A stretch of DNA of 64,000 bases from an uncultured Pelagibacteraceae bacterium (GCA_902556505.1 CACDWM010000001.1:1-64000), one strand, 5' to 3'. Shown: positions 21,370 through 31,189, numbered from the stretch's first letter. Numbers and translations are program-made. The notes: generated from the sequence alone by a model not told the origin.

Positions 21370-22416
21370 TTATACTAAAGTTGTGATATGACCCATTTTT
21401 CTTTTTTCTTTTATATCTTTTTTTAAATAATCAAAGAAAAATTCGTTATCATTAAACTTTTGTACGTTTCTATAATGAGTAATTTGATCACCAAGTAAAT
21501 TCATCATTTTAGCATTAGATATTTTTTTTAAAGGAATTTTTTCTAAACCGCACACAGCTCTTACATGATTTTCAAATTGACTCACATTAAAAGCATTTAT
21601 TGTTAGATGTCCTGAATTATGTACTCTTGGTGCAATCTCATTAACGTAAAGATTATCATTTCTATCAATAAAAAATTCTACACACATAGTTCCAACATAT
21701 TTTAGTTCCTCAGCTATAAGCATAGCCCAATCCTTAGATTGGTTAAAAATTTTTTCATTTATTTCCGCAGGAATTTTTGAATATTTTAAAATTTGATCTT
21801 CGTGAGTGTTTTCAATTGGTTCATATATCTCGTATTTATTATTACTGAATCTTGTAATTATAATTGAAATTTCTTTTTTTAATTTAACAAGTTTTTCAAG
21901 AATGTATCCTTTTGAAAAATCAATATTCAATGAATTAAGTTCATTGCTTGATTTAATTGGATATTGACCTTTGCCATCATAACCAAGTGTGGTTGTTTTT
22001 AATATTCCTGGCAAAAAATCTTCCAAAGCATCTATGTCAGATTTTTTTTCAATCGAAACATATCTGGTTGTTCTAATATTTAATTTATTAACAAAATCTT
22101 TTTCAGCCAATCGATGTTGAATTAATCTATTAACTGAAGGCTTTGGTAAAACAGGTTTAAATTTGTTTATTTCATTTAATGTTTCAAATGGAATATTTTC
22201 AAATTCATAAGTTACTAAATCAACTTGATTTATAAATTCTGATATTTTTTCTTTATTATCATAACTTCCTGTAACAAATTGAGTACAAAAATTTTGTGCT
22301 GGCGCATCTATGTCATCACAAAAAACAACAGTTTTAACATTTAATTTTTTAGCTGCTATTGCAAGCATACTTCCAAGTTGACCACCCCCAATGATACCAA
22401 GAGTAATTTCTGACAT
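21370..22416 (-). CDS. purK: 5-(carboxyamino)imidazole ribonucleotide synthase
   Basis: LGIIGGGQLGSMLAIAAKKL, LKTTTLGYDGKGQYPI, VNEIAPRVHNSGHLTINA. Confidence 0.95.
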   Translation of the reverse strand: MSEITLGIIGGGQLGSMLAIAAKKLNVKTVVFCDDIDAPAQNFCTQFVTGSYDNKEKISEFINQVDLVTYEFENIPFETLNEINKFKPVLPKPSVNRLIQHRLAEKDFVNKLNIRTTRYVSIEKKSDIDALEDFLPGILKTTTLGYDGKGQYPIKSSNELNSLNIDFSKGYILEKLVKLKKEISIIITRFSNNKYEIYEPIENTHEDQILKYSKIPAEINEKIFNQSKDWAMLIAEELKYVGTMCVEFFIDRNDNLYVNEIAPRVHNSGHLTINAFNVSQFENHVRAVCGLEKIPLKKISNAKMMNLLGDQITHYRNVQKFNDNEFFFDYLKKDIKEKRKMGHITTLV

Positions 22417-22417
22417 T

Positions 22418-22909
22418 TTATTTTGGAGATTTCTTTACAGATTTAGTTTGTGATGTTCTAAAATTTTTAAGTTTTTTTCGAACATTTGAATTATTATTAG
22501 CAACTATTGCTGCAGCTAATAAAGCAGCATTAACGGCGCCATCCTCTCCTATCGCAAGCGTTCCCACAGGAATTCCTTTAGGCATTTGTGCAATTGACAA
22601 CAAACTATCCAAACCTTTAAGTTTTTTACTTTCAACAGGAACACCAAGTACTGGCACATGTGTAAGTGCTGATATCATACCTGGAAGATGAGCAGATCCT
22701 CCAGCACCTGCAATTATTACTCCTATATTATTTTGCTCAACTTTTGCGGCATATTCATACATTCTTTGTGGTGTTCTGTGAGCAGATATAATTTTTGTTT
22801 CAAATGAAACTTCAATTTTTTTTAGGGTTTTTTCAGCTAGTTTCATTACTTTATAGTCAGATTGACTTCCCATTATGATTGAAACTTTTAATTTGCTATT
22901 TTTTTTCAT
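22418..22909 (-). CDS. purE: 5-(carboxyamino)imidazole ribonucleotide mutase
   Basis: SIIMGSQSDYKVMK, ISAHRTPQRMYEYA, IAGAGGSAHLPGM. Confidence 0.96.
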   Translation of the reverse strand: MKKNSKLKVSIIMGSQSDYKVMKLAEKTLKKIEVSFETKIISAHRTPQRMYEYAAKVEQNNIGVIIAGAGGSAHLPGMISALTHVPVLGVPVESKKLKGLDSLLSIAQMPKGIPVGTLAIGEDGAVNAALLAAAIVANNNSNVRKKLKNFRTSQTKSVKKSPK

Positions 22910-23003
22910 GAAAATTGATCAATCTGTTTATTTCAAAATTAACTTAAAATTTCAATAAAATTAATAGTAATTAAAATACATATTGACTAGAGTTAAGCAT
23001 ACT

Positions 23004-23969
23004 ATGAATTATAAAATCGATAACCTTCAATATTGTAAGTGGTCTAGGAAAATCTTTGAGATCAACAGATCTGCTGGATTAGATGCTGTCCATGTTACCA
23101 TAGTCTACCATGAAGATTTTGATGAATTACAACTAGAAATAAAAAAATGGGAAAAATTATTTCATGAAAACTCTGATTTAATTTTTCCTGGTAAGAATTT
23201 CCAAGATATTGATAAAGCTAATAAAGAAAACAAAACTGCAATATTCTTTGGTTTTCAAAACTGTTCACCAATTGAAGATGACATAAATCTTGTTGAAAAG
23301 GTTCATCAATTAGGATGTAGATTTATGCAACTTACTTATAATAACCAGTCTTTGCTAGCAACAGGTTGTTATGAAAAAGTAGATAGTGGAGTTACAAATT
23401 TTGGACGTGAGGTTATAAGAGAAATGAATAAAATTGGCATTGTAGTTGACATGTCACATTCTGCAGAAAAAAGTACTCTAGATGCAATTGAATTAAGTGA
23501 AAAACCAATTGCAATTACTCATGCCAATCCTTCTTTTTGGCATCCAGCTACAAGAAACAAATCTTCAGATTTATTAAAAATTTTGAGTGATAGCGGTGGC
23601 ATGTTGGGTTTATCAATATACCCTCATCACTTAAAAGATAACACAAATTGTACTCTAGATAGTTTTTGTGAAATGGTGGCAAAAACAGCTGAAATAATGG
23701 ATGTAAAAAAAATAGGAATAGGATCAGATCTTTGTTTAGATCATCCAGATACTGTTGTTGAATGGATGAGAAATGGTTCTTGGTCTAAAAGTAAAAATTA
23801 TGGTGAGGGTTCGAAAAATAAACCAGGTTTTCCAAAACAACCTGACTGGTTTCTTGATGCAAGAGGGTTCTCAAATATTGAAAAAGGTCTAAAAAAAGTA
23901 GGTTTTTCAGATACTGAGACACATGGAATACTTGGAAATAATTGGTACAATTTTTATAAATCAATTTAA
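23004..23969 (+). CDS. Membrane dipeptidase / peptidase M19 family
   Basis: GCRFMQLTYNNQSLLATGC, VVDMSHSAEKSTLDAIE, PIAITHANP, IGIGSDL; ATG at 23004 preferred over TTG at 22983. Confidence 0.88.
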   Translation: MNYKIDNLQYCKWSRKIFEINRSAGLDAVHVTIVYHEDFDELQLEIKKWEKLFHENSDLIFPGKNFQDIDKANKENKTAIFFGFQNCSPIEDDINLVEKVHQLGCRFMQLTYNNQSLLATGCYEKVDSGVTNFGREVIREMNKIGIVVDMSHSAEKSTLDAIELSEKPIAITHANPSFWHPATRNKSSDLLKILSDSGGMLGLSIYPHHLKDNTNCTLDSFCEMVAKTAEIMDVKKIGIGSDLCLDHPDTVVEWMRNGSWSKSKNYGEGSKNKPGFPKQPDWFLDARGFSNIEKGLKKVGFSDTETHGILGNNWYNFYKSI

Positions 23970-23971
23970 TT

Positions 23972-25633
23972 ATGAAAGTAGAATTAAGAGACCCAAACAA
24001 GATAATGAAATTATCAAGGCTTGGATCTTTTCATCAATCAAAATTATCTTTTTTAAGAAGTTTTCTCAATGAATTTAAAGAGTGGGAATATAAAAGAGAT
24101 TTATTTAATTTAAATGAAAATGGTTTTGGAGAAGCTGTCTATTCATTTAAAAAAAATAAAAGAGTTTATTCTTTAGTTTGTTTTGCAAATGAAATCAAAG
24201 ATGAAGAAAGATCAGACAGAGTTATTGCAACAAAATGGGATGCAGCTTTTACATTATATGATGGAGTTCCAACAAAAAAAGATATTGACAGATTAAAAAA
24301 TGAAGTTCCAAAACAAGAAGTCGGTAGACTTTCTTATAAAGAATTAACTTTATCGAGAGCAAACAAATCAATAAGAATTTATAATCATGTAGTTGAAAGT
24401 TTGAGCAAAGGTCAGCAGCCAGATTTAAACTTGTTATCAAAAGTAGGCTATTTATATAGGACTACGGCAGTATATGGCTCAGGTAAATTTGGTCTTGCAG
24501 ATCGATTTCGTATCAAAAATCGTGAAGAAATTAATGGTCCATTCAGATTAGAAATGATGTTGGTTTATTTGGTAAGACAATTTACATTTGATCAAGTTAA
24601 TCATGTTGCTTATCATAAAAATCCAAAAATAGCTGTTAAGCTAGATGATAATATTTGTAAAAACTTGGGAATTGGTAATTCTACAGGCTTGGGCATGGCT
24701 CCTTTCATAGTTAATCACCCAACTCTACTTAATAATTGGATTTTAAGTAGAGAAAAGGCACTTAAAAAAATTAGAGAAATCAAAGACGTAAAAAGTCAAG
24801 ATAGTGATTTATTTATAGATTGTGTAAAAAAATCATTAAGAAATATTACAAGCTGGAATTCAGATAGCGAATATCAACAAAAAAAAATCTCTTCATTATT
24901 AAAGGATGTTGAAAAATTCTTAAATTTTACAGATAAAGATTTTAATTTTGAGAGTGAATATCCTTTTAACAAGATCTATGAATGGTTAGAGGAAAATACT
25001 TGTGAGGAATGTATTGAATACGTAGTTTCAATAATGATGGAACCTTATAACAATATTGTAAATCCTTTGGTAAAAGAAATGAGTTCAGACGAAGAAAAAT
25101 ATTTTAATATTCCAACGTATAGAAAAGTTGATGAATTGAGGAATATAATTGAAGCAAAGTATCCAAACATTTTAGATATTAATTTTGAAGAAAAAGAAAA
25201 TAATAAAAACTTTTGGTTTATTTCAAAAAATAAAGAAGAACCTAGATTGGCAGATCGTTTTGAAGAACATGGATCAGAATTAGAACAGCCATTAGCAATA
25301 GCAAGAGATATAAAAAAACTTTATGACAAATTATTAGTCTCAAAAAATAGTTTAACTATTGCTGAATTTTTAACATCAAATTCTGAATTAAGGCATGTCG
25401 TGAGGAGAGCATTCATTGTAGAAAAATTTCCTTATTCAGAAATACAAGATAATACAATTGGTAAAGATTTAATGCCTATTGATATGTTAAGATTAAAATT
25501 ATCTTTTTTTGGGGCATTAAAATTTGATCCACGATCTGACAAATGGTTAAGAATTTGCATGTTCCAAGGTGCTCCACTTCCAAATGAGTTAAAAAGTTAT
25601 GATGAGCAGTGGGTATATAAAACCAATATTTAA
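23972..25633 (+). CDS. Conserved-looking protein of unknown function (553 aa)
   Basis: Intact long ORF between M19 and DUF3726-like genes; no recognised family motif. Confidence 0.8.
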   Translation: MKVELRDPNKIMKLSRLGSFHQSKLSFLRSFLNEFKEWEYKRDLFNLNENGFGEAVYSFKKNKRVYSLVCFANEIKDEERSDRVIATKWDAAFTLYDGVPTKKDIDRLKNEVPKQEVGRLSYKELTLSRANKSIRIYNHVVESLSKGQQPDLNLLSKVGYLYRTTAVYGSGKFGLADRFRIKNREEINGPFRLEMMLVYLVRQFTFDQVNHVAYHKNPKIAVKLDDNICKNLGIGNSTGLGMAPFIVNHPTLLNNWILSREKALKKIREIKDVKSQDSDLFIDCVKKSLRNITSWNSDSEYQQKKISSLLKDVEKFLNFTDKDFNFESEYPFNKIYEWLEENTCEECIEYVVSIMMEPYNNIVNPLVKEMSSDEEKYFNIPTYRKVDELRNIIEAKYPNILDINFEEKENNKNFWFISKNKEEPRLADRFEEHGSELEQPLAIARDIKKLYDKLLVSKNSLTIAEFLTSNSELRHVVRRAFIVEKFPYSEIQDNTIGKDLMPIDMLRLKLSFFGALKFDPRSDKWLRICMFQGAPLPNELKSYDEQWVYKTNI

Positions 25634-25635
25634 TA

Positions 25636-26247
25636 ATGAAATCACTGAGTGAAATTGAAACTACTGTTAAAAGAGCTTCAAAGGCGGCAGGATATTCTTG
25701 GGGAGTTTCCGAGGAAACAGGAAAAAGTATAAGATTGTTAGAGCTATTTAGTTTACCGGGTATTAAGCACCTTAATGAATATTTAAATCAAAAAAATAAA
25801 AGTAAATTTGAAAATTTAAATTTAATTAGTGAAAATAACTCTTCATCGAATAATCCTTACTGTCCAATTACTTTAGGTGTTAGTTTTTTAGATCAAATAA
25901 ATGTTTTAGAAAATTTAAAAAAAATTGAGTTTAAAAATGTTGCTTATCCAATAATTTTTATTTCCTTCATAAGTCGTTCATCAGAAATTATTGGAAAAAA
26001 AATTAATGTAAAAATAGATGAAAAAAAAATGTTACTAAATCTTAATGTAAATATTATTTCAAATTTTACTGATCAAGAATTTCCAAAGATAGCGAGTACA
26101 ATTGAGGTCAATCTACTTGAAAATAAAGATAACTTTACAGACGATGAATGGAATAATTTATACAAGTTATCCGAAGAAACTTTTGTTGAAGAGAGTGACA
26201 GTTTAAAAGAGGGTGCGGCAGGTGCTGGTTTGACAGATAATGATTGA
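25636..26247 (+). CDS. DUF3726-like protein
   Basis: N-terminus 'SLSEIETTVKRASKAAGYSWGVSEETGKSIRLLE' resembles the DUF3726 pattern. Confidence 0.65.
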   Translation: MKSLSEIETTVKRASKAAGYSWGVSEETGKSIRLLELFSLPGIKHLNEYLNQKNKSKFENLNLISENNSSSNNPYCPITLGVSFLDQINVLENLKKIEFKNVAYPIIFISFISRSSEIIGKKINVKIDEKKMLLNLNVNIISNFTDQEFPKIASTIEVNLLENKDNFTDDEWNNLYKLSEETFVEESDSLKEGAAGAGLTDND

Positions 26248-26407
26248 TAAAATTGATGAAAAAAATCTAAAAGTAGATACTGAAGAATTAAACAATATTT
26301 GTGATGAATGCAAAGAGGAAGACGAGAGTGTTACTCAAAATTTAATTCTTATTGGGTTTAAATTATGTAAATCTTGCAGAGTATCTAAGACTATATTTCC
26401 ACTTTAA
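26240..26407 (+). CDS. Cys4 mini-protein (55 aa, putative zinc ribbon), absent from the ORF track
   Basis: ATG overlaps the 25636-26247 stop; MIDKIDEKNLKVDTEELNNICDECKEEDESVTQNLILIGFKLCKSCRVSKTIFPL with two CxxC knuckles. Confidence 0.6.
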   Translation: MIDKIDEKNLKVDTEELNNICDECKEEDESVTQNLILIGFKLCKSCRVSKTIFPL

Positions 26408-26949
26408 CTGATTTGACTTACTGGAAGCATATTCATTCTACTCATCACAAATGAGATAGACAAAAATGCAATAATTAAAAAGGATAAAAGCACAATTCCA
26501 AAAGATTTAAAATTAGATTTTAAACTCAATATTTGTTTAGTTGAAATTATTAAACCTGCAAAAATCCAGAACTGAGTAAGAAAAATTATTGGTATCATTA
26601 AATCTGGTGTGACTGCAAAAAATCTTAATAAACCAGGGGCATGTGCAAATCCAACAGCTGTTAAAACTTTTTTGAATGAAACTTTGGTTTGCTTATCAGG
26701 AAATAATTTAACTCCAATTACAAAAATAAAAATCGCCCATATTAGCCAAGTAACTATTGCAGTTAGACCGGACATTGCAATAGCTGTTTTAATAATGGTA
26801 TTAGCTGCTACTGCGCCAGCGATACCATCTAGGATCATTATAATCCCAGCAAAGTATATTGACGCTTCTCCAAAATTTTTATTATCCGAATAAAGAGTTT
26901 TATCTAATTTTATTGACTTAAAAATTATATTTAAAAATTCAGCAAACAT
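26404..26949 (-). CDS. Yip1-family membrane protein
   Basis: Five hydrophobic helices, 'FKKVLTAVGFAHAPGLLRFF' typical of Yip1. Confidence 0.75.
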   Translation of the reverse strand: MFAEFLNIIFKSIKLDKTLYSDNKNFGEASIYFAGIIMILDGIAGAVAANTIIKTAIAMSGLTAIVTWLIWAIFIFVIGVKLFPDKQTKVSFKKVLTAVGFAHAPGLLRFFAVTPDLMIPIIFLTQFWIFAGLIISTKQILSLKSNFKSFGIVLLSFLIIAFLSISFVMSRMNMLPVSQIS

Positions 26950-27059
26950 TAATTTTTTTTATTTTTATTTTTTTGAGCCCTATAAGAAACAATTAATGGA
27001 AATATTATTAAAGCAATAGCAATGATAATGCAAACTGCTATTAGAAAACTTTTGGTCAT
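26949..27059 (-). CDS. Putative 36-aa single-TM small protein
   Basis: MTKSFLIAVCIIIAIALIIFPLIVSYRAQKNKNKKN translated by hand from the minus strand; no clear SD. Confidence 0.35.
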   Translation of the reverse strand: MTKSFLIAVCIIIAIALIIFPLIVSYRAQKNKNKKN

Positions 27060-27065
27060 TAGAAT

Positions 27066-27095
27066 TGAAAAGGGGAGCTGAAATTAGCTCCCCTA
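27066..27095 (-). terminator. Rho-independent terminator of dmdA
   Basis: ggggagct-gaaatt-agctcccc perfect 8-bp stem, followed on the minus strand by TTTTC. Confidence 0.85.
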
Positions 27096-27104
27096 TAGTA
27101 AATT

Positions 27105-28463
27105 TTAGCCTTTTACAACTTCTCTTGTATTTGCGTTGAAAGACTCTTTGAATGGAATATCCACAACTACAGCGTCTACAGGTGTTCCTGGAGTGTCCGA
27201 GTATTTTTCTGGAAGATGAACTTTAAACTTAGTTCCAACTTTACCTTTTGGAAATCCATTAGGGTTTAAAGTTCCATCAAATGGAACGTAACCCATAGCA
27301 ATATTAGTTTTCTTTTCCGGATGCCACCATGGAGAAGTAATAAATCCGACTGGATCTCCACCACTTTCTGGTGATACTAACCAAAAATCTGGCGCATAAT
27401 CGTCAATAGGCTTACCACCCAATTCCATTCCAACTAATTGAAGTTTGTATGGTTTTTGACCAGCTTTTATGTCTGCTTTCATTTTCTCTAAAGCAGCTTT
27501 ACCAACATAGTCAGCTTTTTTATTCCATTCACCTTTACCAGATAATGAAACTTGATAACCTAAATTACATTGAAACGGATTATGTTGTTGATCCATGTCC
27601 TGTCCCCAAGAAAGAATACCAGCTTGTATTCTTCTGTGGTGTGCAGGTGCAATAACCATTAACCTATGTTTTTTTCCTGCATCCAATACTGCATTCCACA
27701 TATCTTCAGCATATAAAGTTGCATTTCTTAAATATATCTCATAACCAGCTTCTCCTGAAAAACCAGATTGAGAAATTACACAACTTCTTCCACCAATTGT
27801 TGCTTCTGCTAATCCATAGAAAGGCATATTATCAAAATCAACTTGGTCTCCACAAAGATCTTTCATTAAAGCTTTTGATTTAGGACCTTGAATTTGTACT
27901 GGACATGCATCAATTTCTTCAATTGTACAGTTAAATCTTCCATCCGCATTTACACCTTGTAAATACATTCCAATATCAGAGTCTGACAATGAAAACCAAA
28001 ATTCATCTTTTGAAATTCTTAAAAGAATAGGATCATTTAAAACTCCTCCATAAGCATTACATAAGATTACATATCTTGCTCTCATAGGAGAAATTTTTGT
28101 TGCATCTCTTGTTATAACGTAATCAGTAAATTTTTCTGCATCCGGACCTTTAACTCTTATTTGTCTTTCAACAGCTACATTCCACATTGTTACATGGTTT
28201 ACGATTGCATCATATTCAACCATTGCTCCACCATCTTCAGGTTTTACATAACCTCTTGGATGATAAATTCGATTGTATACAGTTGCTCTCCAACAACCTG
28301 CCTGCATTGATAAATGCCAATAAGGTGACTTTCTTACCCTTGTCGAAATTAATAATTCAACTTTAGTTGGCCCACTCTGTCTTAAATTGTATGGTACTTC
28401 TCTATCTGATTGATCAACAGAAGTAACATGTTGTACTTTAGTATAGTCAAATTCTTTAGACAT
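27105..28463 (-). CDS. dmdA: DMSP demethylase (DmdA), GcvT-fold
   Basis: QSGPTKVELLISTRVRKSPYWHLSMQAGCWRATVYNRIYHPRGY, MWNVAVERQIRVKGPDAEKF, SFSGEAGYEIYLR; matches remembered Pelagibacter DmdA architecture. Confidence 0.88.
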   Translation of the reverse strand: MSKEFDYTKVQHVTSVDQSDREVPYNLRQSGPTKVELLISTRVRKSPYWHLSMQAGCWRATVYNRIYHPRGYVKPEDGGAMVEYDAIVNHVTMWNVAVERQIRVKGPDAEKFTDYVITRDATKISPMRARYVILCNAYGGVLNDPILLRISKDEFWFSLSDSDIGMYLQGVNADGRFNCTIEEIDACPVQIQGPKSKALMKDLCGDQVDFDNMPFYGLAEATIGGRSCVISQSGFSGEAGYEIYLRNATLYAEDMWNAVLDAGKKHRLMVIAPAHHRRIQAGILSWGQDMDQQHNPFQCNLGYQVSLSGKGEWNKKADYVGKAALEKMKADIKAGQKPYKLQLVGMELGGKPIDDYAPDFWLVSPESGGDPVGFITSPWWHPEKKTNIAMGYVPFDGTLNPNGFPKGKVGTKFKVHLPEKYSDTPGTPVDAVVVDIPFKESFNANTREVVKG

Positions 28464-29184
28464 AACTATTCTCCCTCAACCACTTGTTAGTTTCCTTCAA
28501 GCCGCCGAATGTATAAATGTGGAAGTTATCAGTATGCGATTTAACTTTCCCAATTAAATCATTAGGGTCTTTAGGTTTCAATAAATCCAATGCCTTACTA
28601 AAATTAGATTTAAGAAAGTTTAAGGAATTTTTTGCCCCTACAATATTAGCAAATTTAATTAAGCTAGATATTTTTAAAGGCCCAGTGATTCCCACATGCA
28701 CTGGTACACTTTGCTTAGAAATAAAATCTATAATAGGCTGAGGATCTAGTAACCACTGTGTTACAATATAATCAGCATAAGGCTTTTTATCGATCATAGC
28801 TTTTTCTAAATCTGAGTCGGATATATCAGGACTCCCCTCGGGATGTCCAGCAATTCCTATTTTCATTTTTTCAAAATAACCTGTCTCTAAAAGTTGAAAT
28901 GAACTATCAAATTTACCTGCTGGTTCTCTTCCACCTCCAATAATCAAGGCTTGCTTTACGCCTCCATCTTTGCATCTAGAAACATAATCTTTAAGTTCTT
29001 TTTCATCATGCATTGATCTGGCAGGAAAATGGGGTACTGGGTTAAATCCTTTTTTTACAAGTTCTATTGCTTTATCAGCAGTTTCTCTATAATCACCCCC
29101 AGGTAGCATTGTTATATAAATGTCAGACAACGCAGGAACTGTATCAACCTCTGTTTTAGGACCTATTTCCAATGAAAAATTCAT
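28456..29184 (-). CDS. Methylenetetrahydrofolate reductase-like protein (short MetF)
   Basis: PHFPARSMHDEKELKDYV, ALIIGGGREPAGKF, IGIAGHPEGSPDI, YIVTQWLLDPQPIIDFI. Confidence 0.85.
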   Translation of the reverse strand: MNFSLEIGPKTEVDTVPALSDIYITMLPGGDYRETADKAIELVKKGFNPVPHFPARSMHDEKELKDYVSRCKDGGVKQALIIGGGREPAGKFDSSFQLLETGYFEKMKIGIAGHPEGSPDISDSDLEKAMIDKKPYADYIVTQWLLDPQPIIDFISKQSVPVHVGITGPLKISSLIKFANIVGAKNSLNFLKSNFSKALDLLKPKDPNDLIGKVKSHTDNFHIYTFGGLKETNKWLRENSYV

Positions 29185-29241
29185 AGGGAAGATCTTTATT
29201 TATTTTGAAATATGAGTCTAGAAAATTCGATTGAGACTAAT

Positions 29242-30129
29242 TTACTTTTTTAACTGACCTCTGTGCTTTTGAATTCTTTGTCCGTACTGTTGAGTTACTC
29301 TATCAAAGATAATTGCTAGAGCTACGATTGCTAAACCATTCATCATTCCAAGAGCTAAATATTGGTTGGAAATAGCCTGTAAAATAGGGACTCCCAAGCC
29401 TTTTACACCTATCATTGAAGCTATCACTACCATTGCTAAAGCCATCATAATCGTTTGGTTAATCCCAGCAAAAATAGTTGGTAGAGAAAGTGGGATTTGA
29501 ACAGATCTTAATTTTTGCATCGGTGTTGCCCCAAAAGCTTCGCTAGCTTCTAAAGTTTCCTTATCAACTTCTCTAATCCCTAGATTTGTTAATCTTACAA
29601 TTGGAGGTAATGCATAAATACATACTGCAAGTAGCCCTGGAACTTTACCAATACCAAGAAGCATAATGATTGGAATTAAATATACAAAGCTTGGAATAGT
29701 TTGCATCATATCTAAAACAGGTAAAATTGCTTTTTCTGTTCTACGTGATTTTGACATTAATACTCCAATAGGTATTCCAACAACAATACAGACAAGTGTA
29801 GAAACGGAAATGATTGCAACTGTAGCCATACAATTTTTCCACATTCCAAAGTAGCCAATTACCAAGAAACAAACCACTGTACCAATTACAAGCTTAATAC
29901 TTCTTGATCCAATCCAAGCTAATAAAGCAAATACACCAATTACTAAAGGCCATGGACTGTTTACTAATAATTTTTCTAACCAAATTAAAAAATATAGTAG
30001 TGGATCAAAAAAACTTTCTATTCCATCTCCATAAGCTCTTGAAAAATCTTTAAAACTTAAATCAATACCCTTTTTCAGCTCCCTAAGAGCCGTTCTATCC
30101 ATTACAGGAATTTTATTAAAGAAGTCCAT
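29242..30129 (-). CDS. Betaine/choline-type ABC transporter permease (ProW-like)
   Basis: IPSFVYLIPIIMLLGIGKVPGLLAVCIYALPPIVRLT, EASEAFGATPMQKLRSVQIPLSLPTIFAGINQTIMMAL. Confidence 0.9.
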   Translation of the reverse strand: MDFFNKIPVMDRTALRELKKGIDLSFKDFSRAYGDGIESFFDPLLYFLIWLEKLLVNSPWPLVIGVFALLAWIGSRSIKLVIGTVVCFLVIGYFGMWKNCMATVAIISVSTLVCIVVGIPIGVLMSKSRRTEKAILPVLDMMQTIPSFVYLIPIIMLLGIGKVPGLLAVCIYALPPIVRLTNLGIREVDKETLEASEAFGATPMQKLRSVQIPLSLPTIFAGINQTIMMALAMVVIASMIGVKGLGVPILQAISNQYLALGMMNGLAIVALAIIFDRVTQQYGQRIQKHRGQLKK

Positions 30130-30142
30130 AATTTTTATTTAA

Positions 30143-30166
30143 TCAAACCCGCCGAAGCGGGTTTGA
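30143..30166 (-). other. Intercistronic hairpin between SBP and permease genes
   Basis: tcaaacccgc-cgaa-gcgggtttga, 10-bp perfect stem, no long T tract on the minus strand. Confidence 0.8.
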
Positions 30167-30178
30167 TAATATTTTTAA

Positions 30179-31189
30179 TTAAAGTGCTTTTTTGATTTTT
30201 TTTGCAGCATCACTTGAAACCCATTTACTCCAAACACTTTCTTGTGTTTTTAGGAATTCAATTGCAGCATCAGCACCTTCTGCTTGGTTTTCACCCATCC
30301 AAACTAACATACCGTTCATAACTGGACCTGGGTATGTTCTCTTCTTAAAGTATTCCATACCAGCACTTCCAGCTGTATTTTTGAAATTGTCAGTTACGAT
30401 TGTGTAAACTTCAGATTTTGTCCATGAAGTTGCTTTAGGGTCTCCACATTCTTGTTCTGGTAAAACTATACATTTATCCCAGTTATCTTTTCCACCCCAA
30501 GCTCCCATGTCCACAGCTCTCATATCATATTTACCAATGATAGCCGTTGGTGACCAATAGTAACCAAACCAGTTTTCACCTCGCTCAGCAGCTTTAGCAA
30601 TTGAACCATCTAATCCTGCAGCAGAACCTGTTTCAACAATAGCCCAACCTTTTGCTTCCATGTCAAAAGCTTTGTAAAGATTTCTATTACTTAGCTCACA
30701 GTTCCAACCTGGAGGACAAATATGAAAACCACCTTTTGATGGATCTTCTGGATGAGGAAACAGATCTGGTCTTGCTAAAATTGCTTCAGCAGTTGTTAGC
30801 TCTGGATGTTTTTTAAGTGTGTGAGGTAATACCCACCATCCTTCACCCAAACCAGTAATCGGCGCTTTATTAAGTGAGTGCATTCTTCCTTCATCAATTG
30901 CTTTATTCAAAGCGATGATAGCAGCGTTTGCCCAAAATTCTGGAGCAACATCTGGCTCACCTTTTTCTTGCATAGATGCAAAAGTTGGCTGAGTTGCACC
31001 AGGCACAAGCTCAACATTACATCCATAACCTTCTTCTAATATAATCTTATCAACTTCAGCCATAAAGTTTGCTGAAGCCCAGTTCATATTAGCAATCGTT
31101 ATATTTCCACAAGCTGCATTTGCAACACTTCCAAAAGAAGTAAGACCAAACACAACAGCTAGTGAAAGAAGTATTCTTTTAATCTTCAT
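30179..31189 (-). CDS. Betaine/DMSP-type ABC transporter substrate-binding protein (OpuAC-like)
   Basis: Signal peptide MKIKRILLSLAVVFGLTSFGSVANA; OpuAC-like 'ITIANMNWASANFMAEVDKIILEEGYGCNVELVPG'; SD GGGAGA before ATG 31189. Confidence 0.88.
   Translation of the reverse strand: MKIKRILLSLAVVFGLTSFGSVANAACGNITIANMNWASANFMAEVDKIILEEGYGCNVELVPGATQPTFASMQEKGEPDVAPEFWANAAIIALNKAIDEGRMHSLNKAPITGLGEGWWVLPHTLKKHPELTTAEAILARPDLFPHPEDPSKGGFHICPPGWNCELSNRNLYKAFDMEAKGWAIVETGSAAGLDGSIAKAAERGENWFGYYWSPTAIIGKYDMRAVDMGAWGGKDNWDKCIVLPEQECGDPKATSWTKSEVYTIVTDNFKNTAGSAGMEYFKKRTYPGPVMNGMLVWMGENQAEGADAAIEFLKTQESVWSKWVSSDAAKKIKKAL

Noticed and set aside
26609-26893. 94-aa plus-strand ORF opposite the Yip1-like gene
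   Set aside because: Shadow ORF of a hydrophobic protein.
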